From Neobacillus endophyticus (lineage in GTDB: Bacteria; Bacillota; Bacilli; Bacillales; Cytobacillaceae): 64,000 nucleotides of DNA. Position 1 is the stretch's first letter; each line of letters opens with the position of its first letter. The notes under the pieces were generated by a model. The model worked only from the letters and a program-made list of their open reading frames with translations, was not told the DNA's origin and ran no database searches. The DNA is taken from contig NZ_JABRWH010000001.1 of assembly GCF_013248975.1 (NCBI RefSeq), positions 3,120,001 to 3,184,000 on the forward strand, written 5' to 3'. Made by a program: the position numbers and the translations under genes. Shown in pieces: positions 16,919 to 25,577 of this stretch.

Positions 16919-18460
16919 ATGACGGGAGCAAATCAGTTAAATGAACAATTGAAGGAAAATAGAAGAGTAATTGAAGCTGGTGGACACCCTAAGTACCATG
17001 AAAAGGCAAAGGAACATAATAAATTATTTGTCCGGGAGCGGTTAGCCCTTTTATTTGATGAAGGGAAATATGAAGAGGACGGGAAATTTGCTAACTTTAG
17101 CGCCGTGGATTTGCCAGCTGATGGCGTGGTTACGGCTATGGGTAAAATTAATGGCCAAACTGTTTGTGTGATGGGGAATGATTCAACCATTAAAGCAGGC
17201 TCATGGGGAGCTCGTACAGTAGAGAAAATTATTCGGATTCAGGAAACAGCTGAAAAATTAAAAGTGCCACTCTTTTACCTAGTTGATTCGGCGGGTGCGA
17301 GAATTACTGATCAGTTAGAGATGTTTCCAAATAGGCGGGGAGCAGGAAGAATTTTTTATAATCAAGTAAAGCTTTCAGGGATGATTCCCCAGGTATGTAT
17401 CTTGTTTGGCCCATCGGCCGCTGGCGGAGCGTATATACCGGCATTTTGTGATATTGTCATTATGGTGGATAAAAATGCTTCTATGTACCTTGGTTCCCCA
17501 AGGATGGCGGAAAAAGTAATTGGCGAAAAGGTCACTCTAGAAGAAATGGGCGGAGCGCGCATGCATTGTACAATAAGCGGCTGTGGAGATGTCCTGGCGA
17601 ACAATGAGGAGGAAGCAATTGAAGCTGCCAAGAAATATCTAAGCTATTTTCCAGCCAGTTTTAAAGAAAAGCCAAAAATAGCAGCAAGTCGCCCAGTAAA
17701 AGAAGGCCGTGAATTGGGATCAATTATACCAGTCAATCAAAATGCTCCATTTGATATGTATGAATGTATTGACAGACTGGTTGATAATGAAAGCTTTTAT
17801 GAAATAAAAAAGTTGTTTGCTCCGGAAATTATAACTGGCCTGGCTCGTATAAACGGCCAAGCAGTCGGGATTATCGCCAATCAGCCAAAGGTAAAAGGCG
17901 GCGTCCTGTTTGTTGATTCTGCAGATAAAGCAGCAAAGTTTATTCAACTTTGTGATGCCTTTCATATCCCGTTGTTGTTCCTCGCTGATGTCCCTGGATT
18001 CATGATCGGGACAAAAGTGGAACGTGCCGGAATCATTCGCCATGGTGCGAAATTAATTGCAGCAATGAGCTCAGCGACTGTTCCGAAAATCTCGGTTATT
18101 GTCCGAAAGGCATATGGTGCAGGCCTTTATGCAATGGCAGGTCCGGCATTTGAACCAGATTGCTGTATTGCATTACCAACAGCACAAATTGCCGTGATGG
18201 GCCCAGAGGCAGCAGTTAACGCTGTATACTCTAATAAAATTAATCAAATTACAGATGGCAGTGAAAGAATGGCATTTGTAAAGGAAAAACAACAAGAGTA
18301 CAAAGAACATATCGATATATATAAACTCGCATCAGAGCTTATTGTAGATGAAATAGTGGCACCTTCAGAGCTGAGGAATGTCCTGATTCAGCGGTTCGCC
18401 TATTATGAAACAAAAGAGCTGAACTTTAGTGTACGAAAGCATCCTGTGTATCCTGTTTAA
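16919..18460 (+). CDS. acyl-CoA carboxylase carboxyltransferase subunit (PccB/YngE-like)
   Basis: 513 residues. Two crotonase-like carboxyltransferase halves transfer CO2 from biotin to an acyl-CoA. The first half has GPSAAGGAYIPAFCD, which forms an oxyanion hole, and the second has ADVPGFMIGTKVERAGIIRHGAKL and KAYGAGLYAMAG. The length fits PccB, MccB and YngE. The substrate cannot be decided from sequence by eye; propionyl-CoA and methylcrotonyl-CoA are the leading options. It begins with AGGAGG 18 bases after the carrier gene and ends in a terminator, closing a three-gene operon. Confidence 0.9.
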   Translation: MTGANQLNEQLKENRRVIEAGGHPKYHEKAKEHNKLFVRERLALLFDEGKYEEDGKFANFSAVDLPADGVVTAMGKINGQTVCVMGNDSTIKAGSWGARTVEKIIRIQETAEKLKVPLFYLVDSAGARITDQLEMFPNRRGAGRIFYNQVKLSGMIPQVCILFGPSAAGGAYIPAFCDIVIMVDKNASMYLGSPRMAEKVIGEKVTLEEMGGARMHCTISGCGDVLANNEEEAIEAAKKYLSYFPASFKEKPKIAASRPVKEGRELGSIIPVNQNAPFDMYECIDRLVDNESFYEIKKLFAPEIITGLARINGQAVGIIANQPKVKGGVLFVDSADKAAKFIQLCDAFHIPLLFLADVPGFMIGTKVERAGIIRHGAKLIAAMSSATVPKISVIVRKAYGAGLYAMAGPAFEPDCCIALPTAQIAVMGPEAAVNAVYSNKINQITDGSERMAFVKEKQQEYKEHIDIYKLASELIVDEIVAPSELRNVLIQRFAYYETKELNFSVRKHPVYPV

Positions 18461-18471
18461 ATAACGATAGG

Positions 18472-18500
18472 GGTTGTCTGAAAAAGACATCCTCTTTTTT
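18472..18500 (+). terminator. terminator of the carboxylase operon
   Basis: GGTTGTCT / AGACATCC (one mismatch) with a GAAAA loop, then TCTTTTTT. Confidence 0.75.
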
Positions 18501-18555
18501 CGTATTCTGAAAATCTGATAGAATATTTGTAAAGATCGTAAATGAGGGATATAAA

Positions 18556-19461
18556 ATGAAGATTGGAATTATAGGTGCTGGTTCAATCGGGCTATTATTT
18601 GCTGCTTACTTAAGTGAAAGCAATGAAGTAACCATTTATACCAGAACATCAATGCAAGCAGAAGAAATTAATGAACATGGAATTTTACTAAATACCGCAT
18701 CAGAAAGGAATTTTATACATATACATGCATTGCCCATCATAGATTGGCGCGGCACAGAAGAATTTACAATTATTACGGTAAAACAATATCAGCTTTCAGC
18801 TGTCATAGAGATGTTTTCCCAAATGACTAACGTTCCTGAAAATATTTTATTTCTGCAGAATGGAATGGGGCACTTAAAGCTGCTGAGTCATTTAACTGCA
18901 TCCAATATATTTGTTGGTACCGTAGAGCATGGCGCGTTAAGGGAAAATGGGTTTACAGTCAACCATAATGGGAAAGGAGCGACGAATGTGGCTGTTTACA
19001 AAGGAAATTCTGATGCAATCCACCAATTATTCTGTGCTGGATCAGGTGATTTTCCTTTTTTTATTAAAAAAAATTACCGTGAAATGCTCTTGGATAAATT
19101 AATTGTCAATGCGGTTATAAATCCACTCACAGCACTTTTAGGGATAAGAAATGGAGAGTTGGTTGAGAATCAGTTTTATTTCCATGCGTTAAAACAGCTA
19201 TTTACAGAAATTTCTTTCGTATTAAAACTTACGGATCCCCAAAAACATTTCGAACAGGTCATCAGTATTTGTAAAAAAACTGCCCAAAATCGATCCTCCA
19301 TGCTTAAAGACATCGAATCGAACAGAATGACAGAGGTTGACGCAATTTTAGGCTTTATTATGGAGGAAGCAAAATCAGCAGGGAAAGCAGCACCGATTAC
19401 AGAAAGCTTATTCTTTGTCATTAAAGGAAAAGAACAGGATGGAATAGAAGGTTCGTTTTAG
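18556..19461 (+). CDS. ylbQ: 2-dehydropantoate 2-reductase-like protein (YlbQ/PanE)
   Basis: 301-residue ketopantoate reductase family. It has an N-terminal Rossmann fold with IIGAGSIG (5-12) for NADPH, the central KQYQ-type lysine, and the C-terminal helical domain with DKLIVNAVINPLTALLGIRNGEL, which carries the catalytic Lys and Asn. The known reaction is NADPH-dependent reduction of ketopantoate to pantoate for CoA synthesis. B. subtilis keeps ylbQ here. Another paralogue elsewhere may do the main job, so the function is inferred. ATG 18556 has a GAGGGA site. Confidence 0.88.
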   Translation: MKIGIIGAGSIGLLFAAYLSESNEVTIYTRTSMQAEEINEHGILLNTASERNFIHIHALPIIDWRGTEEFTIITVKQYQLSAVIEMFSQMTNVPENILFLQNGMGHLKLLSHLTASNIFVGTVEHGALRENGFTVNHNGKGATNVAVYKGNSDAIHQLFCAGSGDFPFFIKKNYREMLLDKLIVNAVINPLTALLGIRNGELVENQFYFHALKQLFTEISFVLKLTDPQKHFEQVISICKKTAQNRSSMLKDIESNRMTEVDAILGFIMEEAKSAGKAAPITESLFFVIKGKEQDGIEGSF

Positions 19462-19552
19462 AAAATTTTAAAGCAAAGTTTTTTTAAATTGGAAAGACCA
19501 ATGGTATACTTCTAGAAGAAGATTTTAGGATGACCAGAAAGGGAGTACATGA

Positions 19553-21187
19553 ATGGAGATTTTAAATCTCTCGTTGCCAGCGACCAATCGGTTTGCTTCC
19601 AATTATTTGAAACAAACAGAAGAAGTAATGCCTTTTTTTCATTATCGGTTTAATGATTTACATGATGATGCAAAAAGGTTAAATGAATTAAGTAGTAGAA
19701 GCTTTCCGCGTATGGAAGTTGCAAGTCATATTGAGAACTTTATGAAGAAGTATCCCACCTCGGATGCTGTAAAACAATCTATCCATAAATTAAAACAAAA
19801 GGATAGCGCCGTAGTTATTGGCGGCCAGCAGGCAGGTATTTTAACAGGACCATTGTATTCAATACATAAAGTCATTTCCGTCATCCAACTTGCAGAACAA
19901 AAAGAAAGACAATTGGGAATACCTGTTGTACCGGTTTTTTGGATTGCTGGGGAAGATCATGATTTTCATGAGGTAAATCATGTGTTTGTACCTGTTGGTC
20001 AAAAGGTCGATAAATGGAGCTACCCAGAAAAAGTCCATCAAAAAAAGATGGTATCTGATATAAGGGTTGATCGGGATCTTTGTCTAGCATGGGTAGAAAA
20101 CATCATCGAGAATTTTGGAGAAACAGAACATACAAACCAACTTCTATCGTTTGTTACTAAGCAAATAAATAAGTCAACTACATTTGTCGATTTCTTTGCA
20201 CACATTATCATGGAACTGTTTAAAGATTATGGATTACTAATTGTTGACTCTGGAGATGCAGCTTTTCGCCAGTTGCAAAAAGGCTTTCTCACAGAACAGA
20301 TCATAGAGCATGATCTCATTACACATTCTCTTATAAAGCAGCAAAAAAATATTGAGGAAAAGGGATTTCCTTTAACCATTGATGCTAGTGATCGGGCTGC
20401 CAATCTATTTTATTATGATCAACAAATAGGCGAACGAATTTTGCTCGAATATAACCGGGAAAATGACAGGTTTGTGGGGAAAAATGGGAGAATCTCATTT
20501 TCTAAGAAGGAATTGGTGGAGCTCGCAGAAGAAAATCCAGAAAGATTAAGCAATAATGTGGTGACAAGACCCTTAATGCAGGAATGGATTTTTCCTACGC
20601 TGGCATTTATAGCGGGACCTGGGGAAATTTCCTATTGGGCAGAATTGAAGCTTGTATTTGAGCATTTTGGAATTAAAATGCCGCCAATCGTTCCTCGTTT
20701 AAATATTACAATTCTGGAGCGTGCAGTTGAAACGGATTTAATGGAATTAAATTTATCATTGGCTGATGTTTTGCAAAATGGATCAGGCAGTGGGAAGGAA
20801 CAGTTTATTGAGTCCGTTATGGATAAAGAACTAACTGAATTATTTTCAAAGGCAAGAGACCAGCTAATGACTCAGTACCAGTTAATCGAGGCAAAGACCT
20901 CTGAATTGGATCGTGGTCTTCTTCCTCTCCTAAAGAAAAATGAAGATTTATTATTAAAAGAATTAAGCTTCATGCAAACAAAACTAGAAGATGCGCTCAA
21001 GTTAAAACATGAAGTTATATTAAATAAATATAACCGAGTAGATATGAATTTAAGGCCTGATGGATCACCGCAGGAAAGAATTTGGAATATCATTTATTAT
21101 CTAAATCGCTTCAGCCTTGATTTTATACAAGATATAATGAGTATAAATTTTGAATTTGACGGCCGGCATAAGGTTTTAAAACCATAG
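19553..21187 (+). CDS. bshC: bacillithiol biosynthesis cysteine ligase BshC
   Basis: 544 residues, standard for BshC, which adds cysteine to glucosaminyl-malate in the last step of bacillithiol synthesis. Landmarks are the Rossmann-like core with VVIGGQQAGILTGPLYSIHK (about 86-105), VPVFWIAGEDHDFHEVNH, and FIAGPGEISYWAELK. Near the C-terminus is a long coiled coil (about 430-500). ATG 19553 has AAAGGGAG upstream. In B. subtilis (yllA) it has the same place just before mraZ. Confidence 0.95.
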   Translation: MEILNLSLPATNRFASNYLKQTEEVMPFFHYRFNDLHDDAKRLNELSSRSFPRMEVASHIENFMKKYPTSDAVKQSIHKLKQKDSAVVIGGQQAGILTGPLYSIHKVISVIQLAEQKERQLGIPVVPVFWIAGEDHDFHEVNHVFVPVGQKVDKWSYPEKVHQKKMVSDIRVDRDLCLAWVENIIENFGETEHTNQLLSFVTKQINKSTTFVDFFAHIIMELFKDYGLLIVDSGDAAFRQLQKGFLTEQIIEHDLITHSLIKQQKNIEEKGFPLTIDASDRAANLFYYDQQIGERILLEYNRENDRFVGKNGRISFSKKELVELAEENPERLSNNVVTRPLMQEWIFPTLAFIAGPGEISYWAELKLVFEHFGIKMPPIVPRLNITILERAVETDLMELNLSLADVLQNGSGSGKEQFIESVMDKELTELFSKARDQLMTQYQLIEAKTSELDRGLLPLLKKNEDLLLKELSFMQTKLEDALKLKHEVILNKYNRVDMNLRPDGSPQERIWNIIYYLNRFSLDFIQDIMSINFEFDGRHKVLKP

Positions 21188-21221
21188 AAAAACTTCACAT
21201 TATTAGTGAAGTTTTTTTTTT
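21188..21221 (+). terminator. bshC terminator
   Basis: AAAACTTCAC / GTGAAGTTTT stem with a 7-base loop and a long T-run. Confidence 0.9.
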
Positions 21222-21335
21222 GCCAATAAATGAATCATATCCTTGATCAAAAAACCGTTATATCTAAGCTTTTTTATTATTTTTTTCGGTTTTAAAAAGG
21301 ATTTTATACTATCCAGAACGAATAGTAAAAAAAAT

Positions 21336-21391
21336 AAGTGGTGGAAAGTGGGGGAATGTGGTACATTCTTAATAGAAAGTGGGGGTAGTGG
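21336..21391 (+). promoter_or_regulatory. MraZ operator: phased GTGG repeats
   Basis: AAGTGG at 21336 and 21346 and ATGTGG at 21356 are spaced exactly 10 bp apart. A further pair, AAGTGG (21377) and TAGTGG (21386), runs into the mraZ ribosome-binding site. Tandem 10-bp-spaced repeats of this type are the known DNA target of MraZ, so autorepression of the cluster is inferred. Confidence 0.7.
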
Positions 21392-21392
21392 C

Positions 21393-21824
21393 ATGTTCAT
21401 GGGTGAATACCATCATAGCATTGATAATAAAGGCCGTGTGATAGTGCCCTCCAAATTCCGTGATGATCTTGGAGAAATGTTTATTATCACTAGGGGTTTG
21501 GATCAATGTTTGTTTGGTTACCCAATGTCAGAATGGAAGCAGCTTGAAGAGAAATTAAAAGGCTTGCCGCTGACAAAGAAAGATGCTCGTGCTTTTACTC
21601 GATTCTTCTTTTCCGGAGCAACAGAGAGTGAACTTGATAAACAAGGAAGAATTAATATCCCGGCACCACTTTTGCAATACGCAAAATTGGATAAAGAATG
21701 TGTAATTTTAGGAGTTTCCAATCGAATTGAAATTTGGAGCAAGCAGATTTGGGAAGACTATTTTTCACAGTCAGAAGAATCTTTTGCCGAAATAGCAGAA
21801 AATATGATTGGCTTTGATATATAA
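21393..21824 (+). CDS. mraZ: transcriptional regulator MraZ
   Basis: 143 residues with two AbrB-like (SpoVT) swapped-hairpin DNA-binding domains: the first at about 5-50 ([19 protein letters not shown]) and the second at about 75-125 ([14 protein letters not shown]). MraZ forms ring oligomers and regulates the dcw cluster, including its own gene. ATG 21393 gives the standard 143-residue length; the frame is open further upstream but through the operator repeats. It is the first gene of the division and wall cluster. Confidence 0.95.
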   Translation: MFMGEYHHSIDNKGRVIVPSKFRDDLGEMFIITRGLDQCLFGYPMSEWKQLEEKLKGLPLTKKDARAFTRFFFSGATESELDKQGRINIPAPLLQYAKLDKECVILGVSNRIEIWSKQIWEDYFSQSEESFAEIAENMIGFDI

Positions 21825-21895
21825 TGGACAAGTTATCATAATATATTTTCTGTTTGCGCATGCGCTATCGATTGATTGGAAAAGGTGGTACAAAT

Positions 21896-22828
21896 ATGTT
21901 TGAACATACAACTGTGTTATTAGATGAAGCTGTTGCCGGCTTAAATATAAAGCCGGATGGTATCTATGTTGATTGTACTTTGGGAGGAGCAGGACATAGT
22001 TCACAGATTCTTTCAAAGCTGGGAGAAGGCGGAAAACTCTTCGCTTTTGATCAGGATTCAACAGCGATCAAACATGCAAGAGAAAAACTTTCTGATTACG
22101 GTGATCGATTTATCACCATTAAAAGTAACTTTTTATTTTTACAAGAGGAGCTTGAAAGACTTGGAGTCAACCATGTCGACGGCGTTCTATACGACCTGGG
22201 AGTGTCCTCTCCGCAGCTCGATACACCGGAAAGAGGATTTAGCTATCATCATGATGCCCCATTGGACATGAGGATGGATATGGAGGCATCGACATCAGCT
22301 TATGATGTTATCAATCATTGGTCGTATGAAGACTTAGTCCGAATCTTTTTTCAGTATGGTGAAGAGAAGTTTTCTAAACAAATTGCCAGAAAAATTGAAG
22401 CGGCCAGGATAGATCAACCGATTGAGACAACAGGACAATTGGTAGAATTAATCAAAGAGGCAATTCCAGCACCTGCCCGTAGGAAAGGCGGACATCCTGC
22501 CAAACGTATTTTTCAAGCGATTAGAATTGCGGTAAATGATGAATTAGGTGTTTTTGAAAAATCACTATATCAAGCAATCGAATTATTAAATCCAAAGGGA
22601 AGAATTAGTGTCATCACCTTTCATTCCCTTGAGGACAGAATTTGTAAAGCAGCTTTCAAAAAAGCGAGTGAAACTCCTGAATTGCCGCCAGGTTTGCCGA
22701 TCATTCCGGATGAATACAAACCGGTAATGAAACTCATCACCCGAAAACCAATTCTCCCAACTGAAAATGAAGTTGAGCAAAATAACCGAGCTCGGTCAGC
22801 AAAACTAAGAATTGCGGAGAAATTATAG
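21896..22828 (+). CDS. rsmH: 16S rRNA (cytosine(1402)-N(4))-methyltransferase
   Basis: 310-residue SAM-dependent methyltransferase that N4-methylates C1402 in the 30S decoding centre. Landmarks are [10 protein letters not shown], the SAM loop [14 protein letters not shown], the [10 protein letters not shown] motif and the C-terminal [14 protein letters not shown] 21896 is preceded by AAAGGTGG; an upstream in-frame start would add 14 basic residues not typical of the family. It lies 71 bases after mraZ and just before ftsL. Confidence 0.95.
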   Translation: MFEHTTVLLDEAVAGLNIKPDGIYVDCTLGGAGHSSQILSKLGEGGKLFAFDQDSTAIKHAREKLSDYGDRFITIKSNFLFLQEELERLGVNHVDGVLYDLGVSSPQLDTPERGFSYHHDAPLDMRMDMEASTSAYDVINHWSYEDLVRIFFQYGEEKFSKQIARKIEAARIDQPIETTGQLVELIKEAIPAPARRKGGHPAKRIFQAIRIAVNDELGVFEKSLYQAIELLNPKGRISVITFHSLEDRICKAAFKKASETPELPPGLPIIPDEYKPVMKLITRKPILPTENEVEQNNRARSAKLRIAEKL

Positions 22829-22869
22829 AATGACAGAGAAAACAAAAAAACAATCTGGAGGGGAAATCA

Positions 22870-23229
22870 TTGGGGAATCTTGCTAGAAATTTGCAGGAAC
22901 AACATGTAGAGCAAACAGTCCAAGAAGACAGGAGACAAATTAAGATCAGAAAATCCTGGCTGACTCCAGGGGAAAAAATTATCGGGGTAACATTTGCTGG
23001 GCTGGTTTGTTTTGGTGCGATTCATCTTATATCTAATGAATCCAAAATTTATGATGTGAATAAGGACATTCAGACCGTTCAAGATAAAGTAAAAGAACAG
23101 CAAAAGGAAAATAGCGATTTGCAGGTACAAGTAAGTGACTTAAGTAATTATCAACGGATTTATGAGAAGGCTAAGGAAATGGGTTTACAAGTAAATGAAA
23201 ATAACGTCAAGGTAGTGCAGGGGAAATGA
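22870..23229 (+). CDS. ftsL: cell division protein FtsL
   Basis: 119-residue bitopic septum protein. A basic cytoplasmic tail leads to one membrane segment (about 37-57), followed by an extracytoplasmic coiled coil (about 65-100) through which FtsL joins DivIB and DivIC. The start is TTG 22870, with GGAGGGG seven bases ahead; no ATG fits. The stop overlaps the pbpB start (ATGA), so translation is likely coupled. Confidence 0.92.
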   Translation: MGNLARNLQEQHVEQTVQEDRRQIKIRKSWLTPGEKIIGVTFAGLVCFGAIHLISNESKIYDVNKDIQTVQDKVKEQQKENSDLQVQVSDLSNYQRIYEKAKEMGLQVNENNVKVVQGK

Positions 23230-25451
23230 GTAAGAAACAGCCATATATGAACTTAGGAGCAGCGATTTTGTTTGGATTTTTCGTCCTGCTCTTTTTTATA
23301 TTAATTTTTAGGTATTTTTCTATTCAAATTACAGGTGAAGTTGCTGGCCAGCCAATGGCTGCTAAAGCATTGCAAAAGTATACTCATGAAGGAGTATTGC
23401 AGGCAGTTCGCGGTGAGATCCTTGATCGAAATGGGGATGTAGTTGCAGAGGATACTGCTTCTTATGAGATGATTGCGATTTTAGATAAAAAAATGACAAC
23501 AGATCCCAAACATCCACAGAACGTGGTTAACCCAAGCAAAACTGCCAATGAACTCGCTAAATATATTAAAATGGATGAATCGGAGATTTATCGCAGACTG
23601 ACGGAAAAAAAGTTTCAGGTGGAATTTGGCAAGGCCGGCAAAAATTTAAACGGCGAAACAAAGTCAAAAATTGAGGCCTTAAAGCTTCCAGGTATTACAT
23701 TTATCCGAGATACAAAACGATATTACCCAAATAGCACCTTTGCATCCAATGTAGTTGGTTACACAGACAGTGCTGAACAAAAGGATGGAACCTATGAAAA
23801 TGTTGGGAAAATGGGAATCGAACAATCCTTTAATGATGTATTAACTGGAAAAAATGGAACAATCCATTATGAAAGTGATCTATGGGGATACTTACTTCCT
23901 GATGGGAAGGAAAAAATCACGCCGGCACGTGATGGCAATGATGTGTATTTGACGATTGACCAAAAAATTCAAACATTTTTAGAAGATGCCATGGATAATG
24001 TAGTTAAGCAATATAAGCCAAAGAAAATCATAGCGATTGTTGCTGATGCGAAAACTGGTGATATCCTGGCTATGGGACAGAGGCCATCCTTTGATCCAAA
24101 TACAAAGGATGGAATTAATGAAAGTTGGCACAATGAAGCAGTTGAAACGTCATATGAACCGGGTTCAACTATGAAGATTTTTACCCTTTCAGCTGCAGTG
24201 CAAGAAAATCTTTTTAATCCGAATGAAACCTATATGTCCGGCTCCTTCCAGGCTACACCAAAAAGCCAGATCATTCATGATTGGAACTGGTCTGGCTGGG
24301 GAAGAATAACGTACCTTGAAGGTCTTCAACGTTCTTCTAACGTAGCATTCGCAACCATCGCCAGAGACAAATTGGGGTATGATAAATTAAGGGACTATAT
24401 TTCAAAATTTGGTTTGGATAAACCAACAGGAATTGAACTGCCAAATGAAGCGGCAGGAAAAATTGCCTTTACCTATCCGGTAGAAAAAGCGACAACAGCA
24501 TACGGTCAGGGAACGGCGATTACTCCAATCGAGCAAATACAAGCAGCAACAGCAGTTGCGAATGATGGTAAAATGATGAAACCGCATATAGTTGAAAAAA
24601 TTGTGGATCATGATACTGGGAAAGTAATAAAGGAGGATTCTCCTGAGGTAGCCGGAACACCAATTTCGGCGGAAACCGCAAAACAGGTTCGTGATTATCT
24701 AGAAACAGTTGTCACCTCGCCGAAAGGTACTGGCGGGCGTTACAAAATTGATGGCTATAGTGTAGCGGGGAAAACAGGAACAGCCAGCATCCCAGGCCCC
24801 AATGGCCAATATTTGAAAGGCGCAGATAATTATGTCTTTTCATTTTTAGGGATGGCACCTAAGGATAACCCGAAGTTAATTGTCTATGTAGCGGTCCAGC
24901 AGCCTGACTTGGGTGGAACAGGACAAGGAGCACTCCCGGTTTCTGCTATTTTTGATCCGGTGATGAAAAATAGTTTGCAATATTTAAATATCAAACCATC
25001 GTCACAGAAAACTCCAAGTGTAGATAAATTGGATGATTTTAGCGGCCAATCAGTTGATACAGCGGTAAAAAGCCTAAAGGCTAATGGATTTGATGCTGTC
25101 ATTCTTGGCAAAGGGACAAAAGTAGTCAGCCAGTTGCCGAATCCTGGAACATCCATTTTAGATGGTGAAAAAGTGATTTTGCAAACAGACGGTGATATAA
25201 CAATGCCAGATTTGTCTGGCTGGTCGCTTCGTGATGTAATGAAAGTGACGAATCTGGCCGGTTTGAATTTAAATGCGCAGGGCAAAGGGTATGTGACACA
25301 GCAAAGTATTAAGCCAAAGACTGTGATCCATAGAGGTAATTCTTTAACGGTGAATTTGATTCTTCCTGAGGATTTGTATACGGAAGAAACAAAAAATCAA
25401 AAAGGCGGACAAAAAAATCAGGATAGTAAAGACAATTCGAAACCGAAATAG
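23226..25451 (+). CDS. pbpB: penicillin-binding protein 2B (septal transpeptidase)
   Basis: 741-residue class B PBP that crosslinks septal peptidoglycan as partner of FtsW/FtsL/DivIB. It has a membrane anchor (about 11-33), a dimerisation domain (about 55-225) and a transpeptidase domain with Ser314-T-M-Lys317, Ser370-S-Asn372 and Lys516-T-G. Two PASTA domains follow (about 598-655 and 660-720), then a Lys/Asn-rich tail. It overlaps ftsL by four bases and is closed by a terminator before spoVD. Confidence 0.96.
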   Translation: MSKKQPYMNLGAAILFGFFVLLFFILIFRYFSIQITGEVAGQPMAAKALQKYTHEGVLQAVRGEILDRNGDVVAEDTASYEMIAILDKKMTTDPKHPQNVVNPSKTANELAKYIKMDESEIYRRLTEKKFQVEFGKAGKNLNGETKSKIEALKLPGITFIRDTKRYYPNSTFASNVVGYTDSAEQKDGTYENVGKMGIEQSFNDVLTGKNGTIHYESDLWGYLLPDGKEKITPARDGNDVYLTIDQKIQTFLEDAMDNVVKQYKPKKIIAIVADAKTGDILAMGQRPSFDPNTKDGINESWHNEAVETSYEPGSTMKIFTLSAAVQENLFNPNETYMSGSFQATPKSQIIHDWNWSGWGRITYLEGLQRSSNVAFATIARDKLGYDKLRDYISKFGLDKPTGIELPNEAAGKIAFTYPVEKATTAYGQGTAITPIEQIQAATAVANDGKMMKPHIVEKIVDHDTGKVIKEDSPEVAGTPISAETAKQVRDYLETVVTSPKGTGGRYKIDGYSVAGKTGTASIPGPNGQYLKGADNYVFSFLGMAPKDNPKLIVYVAVQQPDLGGTGQGALPVSAIFDPVMKNSLQYLNIKPSSQKTPSVDKLDDFSGQSVDTAVKSLKANGFDAVILGKGTKVVSQLPNPGTSILDGEKVILQTDGDITMPDLSGWSLRDVMKVTNLAGLNLNAQGKGYVTQQSIKPKTVIHRGNSLTVNLILPEDLYTEETKNQKGGQKNQDSKDNSKPK

Positions 25452-25458
25452 TAATGTA

Positions 25459-25489
25459 AATCCCGCTATATAATTGCGGGATTTTTTTT
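25459..25489 (+). terminator. pbpB terminator
   Basis: AATCCCGC / GCGGGATT stem followed by TTTTTT. It separates vegetative pbpB from sporulation gene spoVD. Confidence 0.88.
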
Positions 25490-25577
25490 GCTATGGGACA
25501 GCCTGTTCTACATCATAAAGTACAAGCATATAAATGAACGATAACGAAAGAAGGTTCGAAGGAGGATCGTTCGTCAT

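Noticed and set aside
22830..22880. Short frame from ATG 22830 between rsmH and ftsL
   Set aside because: Sixteen codons overlapping the ftsL start in another frame, with no good ribosome-binding site.
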